From contig JAUYRZ010000084.1 in assembly GCA_030695565.1 (NCBI GenBank), positions 40,033 to 104,032 on the forward strand: 64,000 nt of DNA, in the 5' to 3' direction. This DNA is from Archangium sp. (GTDB lineage: Bacteria; Myxococcota; Myxococcia; Myxococcales; Myxococcaceae). Both the position numbers and the translations under genes were made by a program. How positions within the stretch are numbered: the first letter of the stretch is position 1; the number at the start of each line of letters is the position of its first letter. Below, in pieces: positions 1-9,353 of this stretch. The notes below the pieces were generated by a model. The model was not told the origin of the DNA and searched no databases. It was given only the letters and a program-made list of their open reading frames with translations.

Positions 1-946
1 GATACGTGCCCGCGCCGAAGAAGGTGCCGTTGAGCGTGGTGTCGTCGAGCCGGCCCCAGCCGAGGGTGGACAACGAGCCGCCCGCTTCGAAGCGGGTGGT
101 GGTGCGCGCCGAGAACGTGCCGCGGCCCGTGAGTTGGCTTGCCGAGTCGGAAGGGTTCTGCACCGGCCCCGCGAGGCCCCGTGATTCCACGCTGCCTTCT
201 CCGAGGAGATCGACCTGCGTCGCGCCGATGCGCCGGCGAAACCGGATCAGCCCGCCGCCTTGCAGCGCGCCGTTGTTCGTTCGGGTCAGGGTGGTGAGCG
301 GATTGCCGGGCAACGAGGGCAGCTCGTCGTAGCTGAACGCATACGTGCCTTCGCTGCGCAGGCCGTGCAGCAGCACGAGGCCATCACCGCCGAGCAGACT
401 CGTGGCGCCGCCCGCGGAGAGTTGCGTGGTGACGAAGCTGCCCTGGGTCACGTCGGCGAAGAGCCGGGTGCTGCCGTCGGGTGAGCGGGTGACCAGGTTC
501 ACCACGCCGCCCATCGCGCCGGGGCCGTAGCGGGCCGAGCCGCCACCGCGCAGCACTTCGATGCGCTCGAGCGCGGAGACGGGAATGCGGGAGAGATCCA
601 TCGCGGCGCCGGGGCCTGCCAGGGGCACGCCGTCGAGCAGCACCAGCACCGCGTTGGGCGCCGCGCCTCGCAACGAGAGCGTCTTGCGTTGGCCTGCGCC
701 GCCCGAGTCCTGCACCACGGCGCCGGGGGTGGTGGTGAGCAACTCCGAGGCGTCTTTGGCTTCGGCGCGCGCGTTCGTCGCGTCGCGGATGGTGAGGGTG
801 GCCGAGGGGTCTCTGACGACGGGTGAGGTGGGCAGCGGCTCGTTCACCACCGGTGGCAGCGCGACGTCGACCGGTGGGAGCGCGAGTACACCGCCGTCCA
901 CGGGGGTCGTTGCGAGCGCGATGAGACACACCACGGACGTGAACAC
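1..946 (-). CDS. btuB: TonB-dependent outer-membrane receptor, BtuB-like (C-terminus beyond window)
   Basis: This is the N-terminal 315 or so residues of a TonB-dependent receptor that would import cobalamin across the outer membrane. It opens with a short signal peptide (VFTSVVCLIALATTPVDGG). A plug domain follows, with typical features such as TLSLRGAAPNAVLVLLDGVP, SRIPVSALERIEVLRG and ARYGPGAMGGVVNLVTR, and then the first beta-barrel strands, which are cut by the left edge. GTG at 946 was chosen because a GAGGG ribosome-binding site lies 7 bases upstream at 957-953. A cobalamin riboswitch sits just upstream on the same strand, which is why I favour a B12 receptor over another TonB substrate. 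The first 34 codons overlap the end of the upstream reverse-transcriptase reading frame. Substrate specificity is inferred from the riboswitch, not from receptor residues. Confidence 0.85.
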   Translation of the reverse strand, partial: MFTSVVCLIALATTPVDGGVLALPPVDVALPPVVNEPLPTSPVVRDPSATLTIRDATNARAEAKDASELLTTTPGAVVQDSGGAGQRKTLSLRGAAPNAVLVLLDGVPLAGPGAAMDLSRIPVSALERIEVLRGGGSARYGPGAMGGVVNLVTRSPDGSTRLFADVTQGSFVTTQLSAGGATSLLGGDGLVLLHGLRSEGTYAFSYDELPSLPGNPLTTLTRTNNGALQGGGLIRFRRRIGATQVDLLGEGSVESRGLAGPVQNPSDSASQLTGRGTFSARTTTRFEAGGSLSTLGWGRLDDTTLNGTFFGAGTY

Positions 947-1989
947 GTCAGGCCCTCGTCTCTCTTTTCGCGAAGAGAGAGGACTGGCGGAGTTTTCACC
1001 CCGCACCGACGAGCAGGTCTCTGGCTTCCGGTCTCCCGGTTACAGTGGCGCGACCGCGCCGGATTTTCACCGGCTTCCCTCAGTGCTGCACTCGAAGGCG
1101 TTTCGCTTCTACGCCAATCCGAGTTCAGCACAAGCCTCCCTCTCCCTTTGAGAGAGGGTCGAGGTGAGGGCCGAATCCGAGCGGCCTGTGCCGGATTGAG
1201 CATGGACAACCAGGCCAGCCGCCCGGTGAGAGATGCCTTCTGCTCGAGCGTCGACCCCTTCGTCTTCTCGCGATGCGCCTCGGCCCGCAATTTCCGCCGC
1301 TGCTCGCGCGAAAGCCCCACCACCGAATTCACCGTCACCCCGGCGATGCGCTGCGCCCCACCCTTCCGCATCACGCGCGTCTTCTCGCCGTTCACCACGA
1401 ACCCCTCGGTGGCGATCACCCGGCGAGCGCGCTGAATCAGCACGTCGATCTGCTTCACGTCATCGCCGGAGAACGCGAGGTCATCGGCGTACCGCGAGTA
1501 GGTGAAGCCCAGCTTCTTCGCGAGACCGGTGAGGCGAGCATCCATCCGTCGGACCATCGCGTTGCACAGACCCGGGCTGGTCGGAGCACCCTGCACGCAC
1601 ACCCGCGGCCCCACCGGTACATGGAAGATGGTTCCCTCGATGTCCACCCGCTGACGCTCTGACTCGGTCACCAGCGCCGCCAACGTCGCTGCGACCGGAT
1701 ACCCGTGCCCGAGCGCGATGAGCATTCCCCGCACGCGCGCGAAGGTCACGGTGGGAAAATAGTCTTTCAGGTCGAGCTTCACCACCACCGCGCGGCCGAC
1801 ATGCAACTCAGCGTTGGTCTTCACGCTGCGGCCTTTCACGAAGCCGTGCGCCGCTGGATGAAGGGGCAGCTTGTTGATCAGCAGTGCGTTGAGCGAACGA
1901 AGCACGCGCTTGAGCCGCTTCTTGGGCGCGTGAATGATCCGCTCGCCGCCGCTGCGCTTGGGAATGGCGAAGGCGAGGTAATGCGGCAC
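844..1989 (-). CDS. Retron-type reverse transcriptase with decayed ends
   Basis: RNA-directed DNA polymerase of the retron/group-II type. All palm motifs are visible: IPKRSGGERIIHAPKKRLK (motif 1), VVKLDLKDYFPTVTF (A), VQGAPTSPGLCNAMV (B), YSRYADDLAFSG (C, catalytic YADD), NGEKTRVM (D) and IAGVTVN (E). Both ends are abnormal. The GTG at 1989 is the first start codon, but the same frame is open and clearly family-like back to 2175 (ARYGLPLWRSEEELATALGL, the usual RT N-terminal helix region) without any ATG, GTG or TTG. At the other end the recognisable protein stops near 1175 (LSMLNPAQAARIR), and the frame then runs through a REP-like element, the cobalamin riboswitch and the start of btuB to 844. 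I read it as a 5'-truncated gene that lost its stop codon. It follows hipA on the same strand. No msr-msd structure was identified. Confidence 0.75.
   Translation of the reverse strand: MPHYLAFAIPKRSGGERIIHAPKKRLKRVLRSLNALLINKLPLHPAAHGFVKGRSVKTNAELHVGRAVVVKLDLKDYFPTVTFARVRGMLIALGHGYPVAATLAALVTESERQRVDIEGTIFHVPVGPRVCVQGAPTSPGLCNAMVRRMDARLTGLAKKLGFTYSRYADDLAFSGDDVKQIDVLIQRARRVIATEGFVVNGEKTRVMRKGGAQRIAGVTVNSVVGLSREQRRKLRAEAHREKTKGSTLEQKASLTGRLAWLSMLNPAQAARIRPSPRPSLKGRGRLVLNSDWRRSETPSSAALREAGENPARSRHCNRETGSQRPARRCGVKTPPVLSLREKRDEGLTCSRPWCVSSRSQRPPWTAVYSRSHRSTSRCHRW
983..1125 (-). promoter_or_regulatory. Cobalamin (adenosylcobalamin-type) riboswitch
   Basis: On the minus strand this stretch carries the conserved core of the cobalamin riboswitch in order: GGGAAGCCGGTGAAAATCC, then GCGCGGTCGCGCCACTGTAA (the B12 box region), then AGCCAGAGACCTGC. 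It is followed by a GCGGGGTGAAAACTCCGC hairpin (about 1003-985) and a second small hairpin (TCTCTT/AAGAGA arms, 959-978) beside the receptor's GAGGG ribosome-binding site. That layout fits control of translation initiation: ligand binding would hide the ribosome-binding site and turn off btuB when B12 is plentiful. The element lies inside the overlong open frame of the reverse transcriptase. Confidence 0.92.
1136..1172 (-). repeat. REP-like palindromic element
   Basis: One of about 18 related elements in the window. The family consensus is GGCCCTCACCCCGACCCTC followed by TCCC, a short loop and GGGAGAGGG, so a hairpin with one asymmetric arm. This copy (CCTCCCTCTCCCTTTGAGAG, then AGGGTCGAGGTGAGGGCC on the plus strand) lies where the conserved part of the reverse transcriptase ends and may be what removed its stop codon. 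Confidence 0.8.
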
Positions 1990-2251
1990 CTTTTCGCGCA
2001 GCCGGTGCGTGGAGAGGTGGCGCAGTTGATTGACGGTGAGGCCGAGGGCGGTGGCGAGTTCTTCTTCGCTTCGCCAGAGCGGCAGGCCGTAGCGCGCGAG
2101 CTGATCAGCATCGAAGGAGAGCGTGCGCAGTTCGCGGTTTCGCGGGCGCAGGGCAAGGCTGCGCGAGTGGTGCTGTTACAGAACTCACAATCAGCGTCGT
2201 TTTTCTGCACGCTCCGTTTCCGTTCTCGAGGAGCTCTGACGGCGCCCCCAA

Positions 2252-3454
2252 TCAGAGGTCCGCGAGACGCTTCTTCATCAGCTCTTCGAGTTGCTTCGTG
2301 AGCCGCTCCTCGTAGCCGATCTCCTTGAGCCGCGGGATGAACGGTGCAGCGCGCATCGTGAGGTGATCGAGCCGCTTCTCGACAGCGCGCGCGGCCACAC
2401 CGAAACGTCGCCCGAACTCCACGAAGTCGACGCGCGTGAGGTTGTCGTCGCGGCCTTCGAACTTCAGCGCGAGCTTCAAGTCCTTGTAGGGCCTCGTGGA
2501 GAGTTGGTCGTACGCCGGGCTCAACTGCAGTGAGCCCCGCTGGCTGCTCAGGCTGATGTTCTTGCCGTGCAGATCGCCGTTGCCGATGAGGTAGCTGAAG
2601 GCGACGAGCTCGATCAACCGCGCGCACTCGACCACCGGCGAATCGCACCAACTGCCGAAGCCGCGCGCGATGTCGGAGATGCCCAGCCGGTATTTGTCCG
2701 CCGGAAAAGTGTTGAGGAGCTGACAGGCATCCTCCTGGTGCACGCCTCGCCAGCGGCGGCCTTCTCGTCGGCGATCGAAACGCTCCACCAGCAACCCCGC
2801 TGCACCGTCGCGATCGTGCACCAGCCGCGTGGGGGCTGCGTCGAGGCCGCAGGCGCGCGCCATGGTCATGAAGAAGTGCTCGTTCTCCACCAGCAGCTCA
2901 CGCTCGGGCGGGTTGAGCTTGAGGATCCACCGCTTGCCGGCGCTCGCGAAGGGGAAGGAAATGGTCGAAGGCGAGAGCTTCTCCTGCACTCCGGCCACCG
3001 CCGGCTCGAACTCTGACTCGAGGCTCTTCTTCAGTTGATCAGCGAACGAGATGCGATCGAGCTCGGCTAGCGCTTCGGGCCGAGGTTCGAGCGGCGGGAC
3101 CTTCGAGCCAGGCAGCATGGGGAACAGATCACCCACGCAGTCCGCACCCGCGGCGACGAGCAGCGTGAAGTGATCATCTTCTGAGGTCTTGGCGCGCGTC
3201 ACCAGCGCACGAAGTCGAAGCCCCTCGGGGATCAGGCCGGCGAAGTAGGGGTGAAGGTTGCCTTCCCGCGCGGCGATGGTTCGTTGCGCGTAGGGCAGAT
3301 GAACCGCGATGCCACCGGGCAACGCCTTGTGGGCTTCGTAGAAGTCAGCCGCGTACTCGAACACCGCGCCGCCTTCAGGCGTGCGACGCAGTTCACCCAC
3401 GCGCACCGTGTTGCGGAAGACGTCGAGCGTCTCCACGCTGCGCGCGTCGGTCAC
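2252..3454 (-). CDS. hipA: HipA-family Ser/Thr kinase toxin
   Basis: Type II toxin of the HipBA family. Known members phosphorylate glutamyl-tRNA synthetase or related targets and cause growth arrest; the target here is unknown. The 400-residue protein has the N-terminal HipA_N fold (VGELRRTPEGGAVFEYAADF, LHPYFAGLIPEGLR), the VAGVQEKLS segment equivalent to the regulatory loop, the catalytic GNGDLHGKNIS motif and the metal-binding YDQLST. I chose GTG 3454 because it overlaps the hipB stop codon in a GTGA junction, the usual translational coupling of antitoxin and toxin. A longer frame exists upstream but only shadows hipB. The gene looks complete and intact, in contrast to the reverse transcriptase that follows it about 80 bases downstream. 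Confidence 0.9.
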   Translation of the reverse strand: MTDARSVETLDVFRNTVRVGELRRTPEGGAVFEYAADFYEAHKALPGGIAVHLPYAQRTIAAREGNLHPYFAGLIPEGLRLRALVTRAKTSEDDHFTLLVAAGADCVGDLFPMLPGSKVPPLEPRPEALAELDRISFADQLKKSLESEFEPAVAGVQEKLSPSTISFPFASAGKRWILKLNPPERELLVENEHFFMTMARACGLDAAPTRLVHDRDGAAGLLVERFDRRREGRRWRGVHQEDACQLLNTFPADKYRLGISDIARGFGSWCDSPVVECARLIELVAFSYLIGNGDLHGKNISLSSQRGSLQLSPAYDQLSTRPYKDLKLALKFEGRDDNLTRVDFVEFGRRFGVAARAVEKRLDHLTMRAAPFIPRLKEIGYEERLTKQLEELMKKRLADL

Positions 3455-3717
3455 TGCGCCTCCACGTCGATCGCCGCCGGATTTCTCGCCTCGAGCTTGA
3501 GCCGGAGCCCCAGCACCTCGAGCACCGGCATCAGCTTGTCGAGACGGATGCTGGGTTTGCCGCGCTCGAGGTCGTAGAGAAAGTCGGGCCCACACTGCGC
3601 GAGGTCGGCCAGTTGAGCCTGGGTGAGGCCGAGCAGCTTCCTCTTCTGGCGCACCCCGGCGCCGAGTTCACGCGCCCACTCTGGAGATCCCGGCGATAGG
3701 CTGGATTTCGGCGCCAT
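3451..3717 (-). CDS. hipB: HipB-family antitoxin, Xre-type HTH
   Basis: Small 88-residue DNA-binding antitoxin. A helix-turn-helix of the Xre/Cro type occupies roughly residues 24-60 (LGLTQAQLADLAQCGPDFLY, then DLERGKPSIRLDKLMPVLEV). HipB proteins bind HipA and repress their own operon by binding palindromes in the promoter. The stop codon overlaps the hipA start by four bases. Candidate operator palindromes lie upstream at 3761-3783 and 3840-3851. Confidence 0.88.
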   Translation of the reverse strand: MAPKSSLSPGSPEWARELGAGVRQKRKLLGLTQAQLADLAQCGPDFLYDLERGKPSIRLDKLMPVLEVLGLRLKLEARNPAAIDVEAQ

Positions 3718-4009
3718 GGCGGTGATCTAGAGGCTCAGAGCGGCCAGAATCAAGGCGGTAGGCCTGATTTTTCGTTTTAGGCCGTTCGCATTGAATCCGT
3801 CTTCTAATTCCGACCGGACGGTATGAATCGGGGGTAGCAATGCGATCGCATGGATTCTGACAGGCTGCGGCCCCTCGCAGCGCTGAATTGGAGCGCTACT
3901 TCAAGCTGTGGCACTCGCGGCTGGGGCTCAGTCAGGCTCGGGTGACTGAGTTGATCAAAGGCCTCAGCTAACCTCGCCCTGCGAAGCGGGGTTCGCAGGG
4001 CGAGGGAGA
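3718..4009. other. Intergenic region with palindromes and an ORF remnant
   Basis: This gap holds the presumed hipBA promoter/operator. GGCCT at 3761-3765 pairs with AGGCC at 3779-3783 across an AT-rich loop, and a perfect 12-base palindrome ATGCGATCGCAT lies at 3840-3851. On the plus strand, 3858-3971 is an open frame without a start codon that ends at a TAA. Its last residues (LERYFKLWHSRLGLSQARVT, then ELIKGLS) look like the tail of a lost protein. I see no intact gene. Confidence 0.4.
3972..4005. terminator. Perfect 14-bp inverted repeat, likely terminator
   Basis: CCTCGCCCTGCGAA at 3972-3985 and its exact complement at 3992-4005 enclose a 6-base loop. It lies five bases beyond the amidase stop codon. 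There is no T-run, so it would be a stabilising or factor-assisted terminator rather than a classical intrinsic one. Confidence 0.5.
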
Positions 4010-5535
4010 TCAGTGGGCGAAGTAGCGCGGCGGTTTGCGCGCGTGTGTTGCTTCTTCGTAGGCGTGGCCCAGGGCAAGCACGCGGCCGTCACTCCACGCA
4101 GCGCCCACGAAGCTCAGGCCGACCGGCAGCTCGCCCACGAAGCCCATCGGCACGGTCAAGTGTGGACACCCTGCCACCGCCGCCGGCGTCGAGAACGACA
4201 TGGTGAAGTGATCACCCAGCGCGAAGTCGGTGTGCCACGCCGGTGCATCGGTCGGCGCGACCAGCGCTTCGAGCTTGTTCTTCTCGAGCACCGCGTGCAG
4301 TGAAGTCCTCGCCTGCGCGCACACCGCCAACGCCTTCTTGTACGCCGGGCTCGAGAGCGGACCCTTCTTCGCCGCCGCCAGGAAGTGCTGCTGACCGAAG
4401 AACGCCAGCTCGCTGCCCGCGTGCGCCTCGTTGAACGCGATGAGGTCGGTCAGCTGCTTCATCGGCCCACCCCGCGCCGCAAGGTACGCCTCGAGATCCG
4501 CCTTCATTTCGAAGAGCAACACCTCGAGCTCCGCCTCCTCGTAGGCCGACGGTGACAGCTCCACGTCGACCAGCACCGCACCGGCTGCGGTGAGCGCCGC
4601 GAGCGCTTCTTTCGCCACCACCGCGACGTTCCAGCTCGCGTCGACCATGCGCCGCACCACCCCGAGCCGCACACCTTGGAGCGACGCACCGTTCAGCCCG
4701 GCAGCGAACCCGCGGGCCGATTTCGGAATCTTCGAAGTGGCCGCATCCCGAACATCCACACCCGAAATCGCATCGAGCATCACCGCGGCGTCGAACACCG
4801 AACGCGTCATCGGCCCCGCGGTGTCCTGGCTGTGCGCCAGCGGCAAGATGCCCGCGCGCGACACGAGGCCCAACGTCGGCTTGAAGCCCACCACCCCGCA
4901 GACCGAAGCCGGCGAGACGATCGATCCATCCGTCTCGGTGCCGATGGCCGCCGCGCACAAACTCGCTGCCACCGCCGCCGCCGAACCCGAAGACGAGCCC
5001 GAGGTGTTGCGGTTCAGCACGTAGGGATTCTTGGTCAGCCCACCGCGTGCACTCCAACCCGACGTCGAGGCGTGGCCCCGCAGGTTCGCCCACTCCGACA
5101 GGTTGGTCTTGCCCAACAACACCGCGCCCGCGTCTCGGAGCTTCTGCACCACGAACGCATCACGAACCGGCGTGGGCGCGTCGAGCAACGCCAACGAGCC
5201 CGCCGTGGTCTTCATCGTGTCGGCCGAATCGAGGTTGTCCTTCACCAGCACCGGCAGCCCATGCAGCGGGCCGCGCGGGCCTTTGCGGGCACGCTCTTCA
5301 TCGAGCGCATCGGCGATGCGCAGTGCCTCGGAGTTGAGCTCGAGCACGCTGCGCAGCCCCGGGCCCTTCACGTCGACCGCGTCGATGCGCGCCAGAAATC
5401 GCTCCACCAACACCCGGCTGCTCGGCGCTTCGGCCAGCTGACGCAGCGACTTCTCTTCGATCTCGAACGGGCCTGAAGGCAGCGCCGCGAAGGCCGCGCT
5501 CGCAGCGCCCCCCAGCAGCAGCGTGCGCCGGTGAA

Positions 5536-5539
<4 letters not shown>
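4010..5539 (-). CDS. Amidase-signature family hydrolase, exported
   Basis: Amidase of the GatA/amidase-signature superfamily, which hydrolyses carboxamides with a Lys-cisSer-Ser triad. The 509-residue protein starts with MIHRRTLLLGGAASAAFAAL, a twin-arginine-like or Sec signal, so it probably acts outside the cytoplasm. The catalytic lysine is in LPVLVKDNLDSADT (about residue 98), the Gly/Ser-rich signature is TSGSSSGSAAAVAA, and the nucleophile region is GTETDGSIVSPAS. GatA itself is cytoplasmic and works with GatB/C, which are not here, so a free peptide or amide amidase is more likely. The ATG overlaps the stop of the upstream kinase gene by four bases, so the two are co-translated. Substrate unknown. 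Confidence 0.88.
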
Positions 5540-7449
<1,910 letters not shown>

Positions 7450-7503
7450 CGGGTAGACCCGGGGACGGAGTGTACCCCTTTGGGGAGGAACGTCGCTCTT
7501 TGT

Positions 7504-8169
7504 TCAAGCTGGAAAATTCTGGTGCAACCGCTCGAAGCCCTCCAGCAGCAGCTCCAGCCCGAACTCCAGGTGCTGAATGCCGTCGTGCCGCCCGGCGATC
7601 ACCTCTTGCGACATGCCGTTGAGCCCGGGGAACTGCTCCGGCGGAATCAGGTGAATGAACTGCTTGGCCGCTGAAGCGTATTCGCCGGGCACCAGGGGGA
7701 AGTTCCGCTTCTGCAGGGTGAAGCCGTAGATGAACGCGTCGAGGGTGTTCCACACGTGGTCGGCCTGGGGGAACGAGAAGCCCTCGGCGTGCAGGCAGGC
7801 GATGGTCGCGTCGACGTAGCGCAGCATGTTCGGCCCGATGTTCAGGCGCGAGACGAACAGCATGGTGGCCCAGGGGTGTTTCGTGAGCACCCGATGCGCC
7901 GAGTGCGCGCGGCGGCGCAGCTCTTCTTTCCAGTTGCCGCCCACCACCGGCACGTCGATCTCCCCTGCCACCATCTCCACCAGGCCCGAGAGCAGCTCTT
8001 CTTTGCTGGCCACGTGGTTGTAGAGCGACATCGCCTCGACCTTGAGCACCTGGGCGAGGTTGCGCATCGAGAGCGCCTCCAACCCCTTCTCATCGGCCAG
8101 CTGCAGCGCTGCCGACAGCACCTTCTCCGGCGTGAGGGGCTGCCTGACCTTCTTCCTCGTCTTCTTCAT
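7504..8169 (-). CDS. TetR-family transcriptional regulator
   Basis: 221-residue repressor. It has an N-terminal TetR helix-turn-helix (LSMRNLAQVLKVEAMSLYNH, then VASKEELL) after a basic tail (MKKTRKKVRQ). The C-terminal ligand domain resembles the TetR_C class. ATG 8169 is preferred over an upstream in-frame start at 8208, which would place the N-terminus inside the operator/promoter region. It is divergent from a zinc-independent dehydrogenase, with matching palindromes between the two starts, so it most likely represses itself and that enzyme and is released by a small hydrophobic or electrophilic ligand. Confidence 0.9.
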   Translation of the reverse strand: MKKTRKKVRQPLTPEKVLSAALQLADEKGLEALSMRNLAQVLKVEAMSLYNHVASKEELLSGLVEMVAGEIDVPVVGGNWKEELRRRAHSAHRVLTKHPWATMLFVSRLNIGPNMLRYVDATIACLHAEGFSFPQADHVWNTLDAFIYGFTLQKRNFPLVPGEYASAAKQFIHLIPPEQFPGLNGMSQEVIAGRHDGIQHLEFGLELLLEGFERLHQNFPA

Positions 8170-8174
8170 CTCGA

Positions 8175-8245
8175 CATACAGCGTAAGCCCGGCTTGACAA
8201 ACACGCAATCGACTACTACCTTACGGCGTAAGCCAATCACAGGAG
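8175..8245 (+). promoter_or_regulatory. TetR operators and sigma-70-like promoter of the dehydrogenase gene
   Basis: A TTGACA -35 box at 8194-8199 and TACCTT at 8217-8222 are 17 bases apart. The perfect palindrome CTTACGGCGTAAG (8220-8232) overlaps the -10 end, and a related imperfect copy CATACAGCGTAAG (8175-8187) lies just upstream of the TetR start codon. AGGAG at 8241-8245 is the ribosome-binding site for ATG 8252. A third copy, CTTACGCCGTATG, lies inside the dehydrogenase gene at 8471-8483. Binding by the divergent TetR protein would block both promoters. Confidence 0.75.
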
Positions 8246-8251
8246 CCGTCC

Positions 8252-9280
8252 ATGAACGCAATGATGAGCGCAGTGGCAACCCCCTCGAAGGTCGTCAGCC
8301 AGGTCATGCAGGCCGCGGTGTTCCGCGCGTACGGAGAGCCTGAAGTGCTGGTGGTGGAAGAGCGCGCTCGGCCGGTTCCGGCGGCGGGTGAAGTCTTGGT
8401 GCGGGTGCACGCGGCGCTGGCCAGCATCGGCGATCACCACGTCATCACCGGAAAGCCGTATGCCATTCGACTTACGCCGTATGGCGGGCTCCCGGGGCCG
8501 AAGAACGTGGTGCCGGGCCAGTGCTTTTCGGGCGTGGTGGAGGCACTGGGCGCCAAGGTGAACACGGTGAAGGTGGGTGAGGCGGTGTTCGGCCAGAAAA
8601 GCCACGGGGCCTTCGCGGAGTACGTGGTGATTCGTGCGGAGCTGGTGGTCGAGAAGCCGAAGAACGCCTCGTTCGAAGAGGCGGCGGCGTTGCCCTGGGG
8701 CGCGACGGCGTTGGATGGCTTTCGGGTGGCGGGGCTCAAGCCCGGTCAGCGCGTGTTGGTCAACGGCGCGTCGGGAGCCGTGGGCACCTGGGCCGTGCAG
8801 GTCGCCAAAGCGAAGGGCGCGCACGTCACGGCGGTGTGCAGCGCTCGCAACCAGGCGCTGGTGCGCTCCTTGGGCGCGGATGAGGTGCTCGACTACGCGG
8901 TCGAGGACTTCGTGAAAGGCGGCGCGCGCTTCGACGTGGTGTTCGACCTCGTCGGTAATCGCACGAACGCGGAGTGCAAGAGTGTGTTGCTGCCCAAGGG
9001 CACCTGGATTCCCTGCTTCGGTGGCGGGAATGACTGGGTGGGCCCGATGGGGCGGATCATCGGGGCGTTCATCTCGTTCATGTTCAGCGGGAAGAAGGTC
9101 GGGCAGTTCGTCACCAGTCCCAATCGGGAGAACTTCGTGCAGCTGAAGGAACTGGTGGAAGCGGGCAAGGCGAAGCCGGTGATTGAGCGGGTGTATTCGC
9201 TCGGTGAAGTGGTGCAGGCGCTCACTCACGTGGGTGAAGGGCACGTGCGCGGTCAGCAGGTGGTGCGGATCGCAGGGTAA
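8252..9280 (+). CDS. NAD(P)-dependent zinc-independent dehydrogenase (quinone oxidoreductase-like MDR)
   Basis: 342-residue medium-chain dehydrogenase/reductase. The GroES-like N-terminal half (PGEVLVR-type segment AAGEVLVRVHAALASIGDHH) lacks the Cys/His zinc ligands of alcohol dehydrogenases. The Rossmann half has VLVNGASGAVGTWAVQVAKA for NAD(P)H binding and DVVFDLVGN further on. Such enzymes reduce quinones or enones, or act on alcohols. An AGGAG ribosome-binding site precedes ATG 8252. Expression is probably controlled by the divergent TetR gene, and an extra operator-like site lies within codons 74-78. This fits an inducible detoxification enzyme; the physiological substrate cannot be read from sequence. 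Confidence 0.9.
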   Translation: MNAMMSAVATPSKVVSQVMQAAVFRAYGEPEVLVVEERARPVPAAGEVLVRVHAALASIGDHHVITGKPYAIRLTPYGGLPGPKNVVPGQCFSGVVEALGAKVNTVKVGEAVFGQKSHGAFAEYVVIRAELVVEKPKNASFEEAAALPWGATALDGFRVAGLKPGQRVLVNGASGAVGTWAVQVAKAKGAHVTAVCSARNQALVRSLGADEVLDYAVEDFVKGGARFDVVFDLVGNRTNAECKSVLLPKGTWIPCFGGGNDWVGPMGRIIGAFISFMFSGKKVGQFVTSPNRENFVQLKELVEAGKAKPVIERVYSLGEVVQALTHVGEGHVRGQQVVRIAG

Positions 9281-9281
9281 G

Positions 9282-9320
9282 CCCTCTCCCCGACCCTCTC
9301 CCCCTCGGGGAGAGGGAGAG
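9282..9320 (+). repeat. REP-like element after the dehydrogenase gene
   Basis: CCCTCTCCCCGACCCTCTCC followed by the CCCTCGGGGAGAGGG hairpin starts two bases after the dehydrogenase stop codon. This placement suits a 3'-end stabiliser or terminator. Confidence 0.8.
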
Positions 9321-9353
9321 TTTGGGTTGATTGAATTGGAGTAGAGGAAGCGG

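Noticed and set aside
2000..2260. Retron msr-msd non-coding RNA between hipA and the reverse transcriptase
   Set aside because: The stretch up to 2175 encodes recognisable RT N-terminal sequence, leaving about 80 bases, and I could not find the paired inverted repeats and branching G of an msr-msd.
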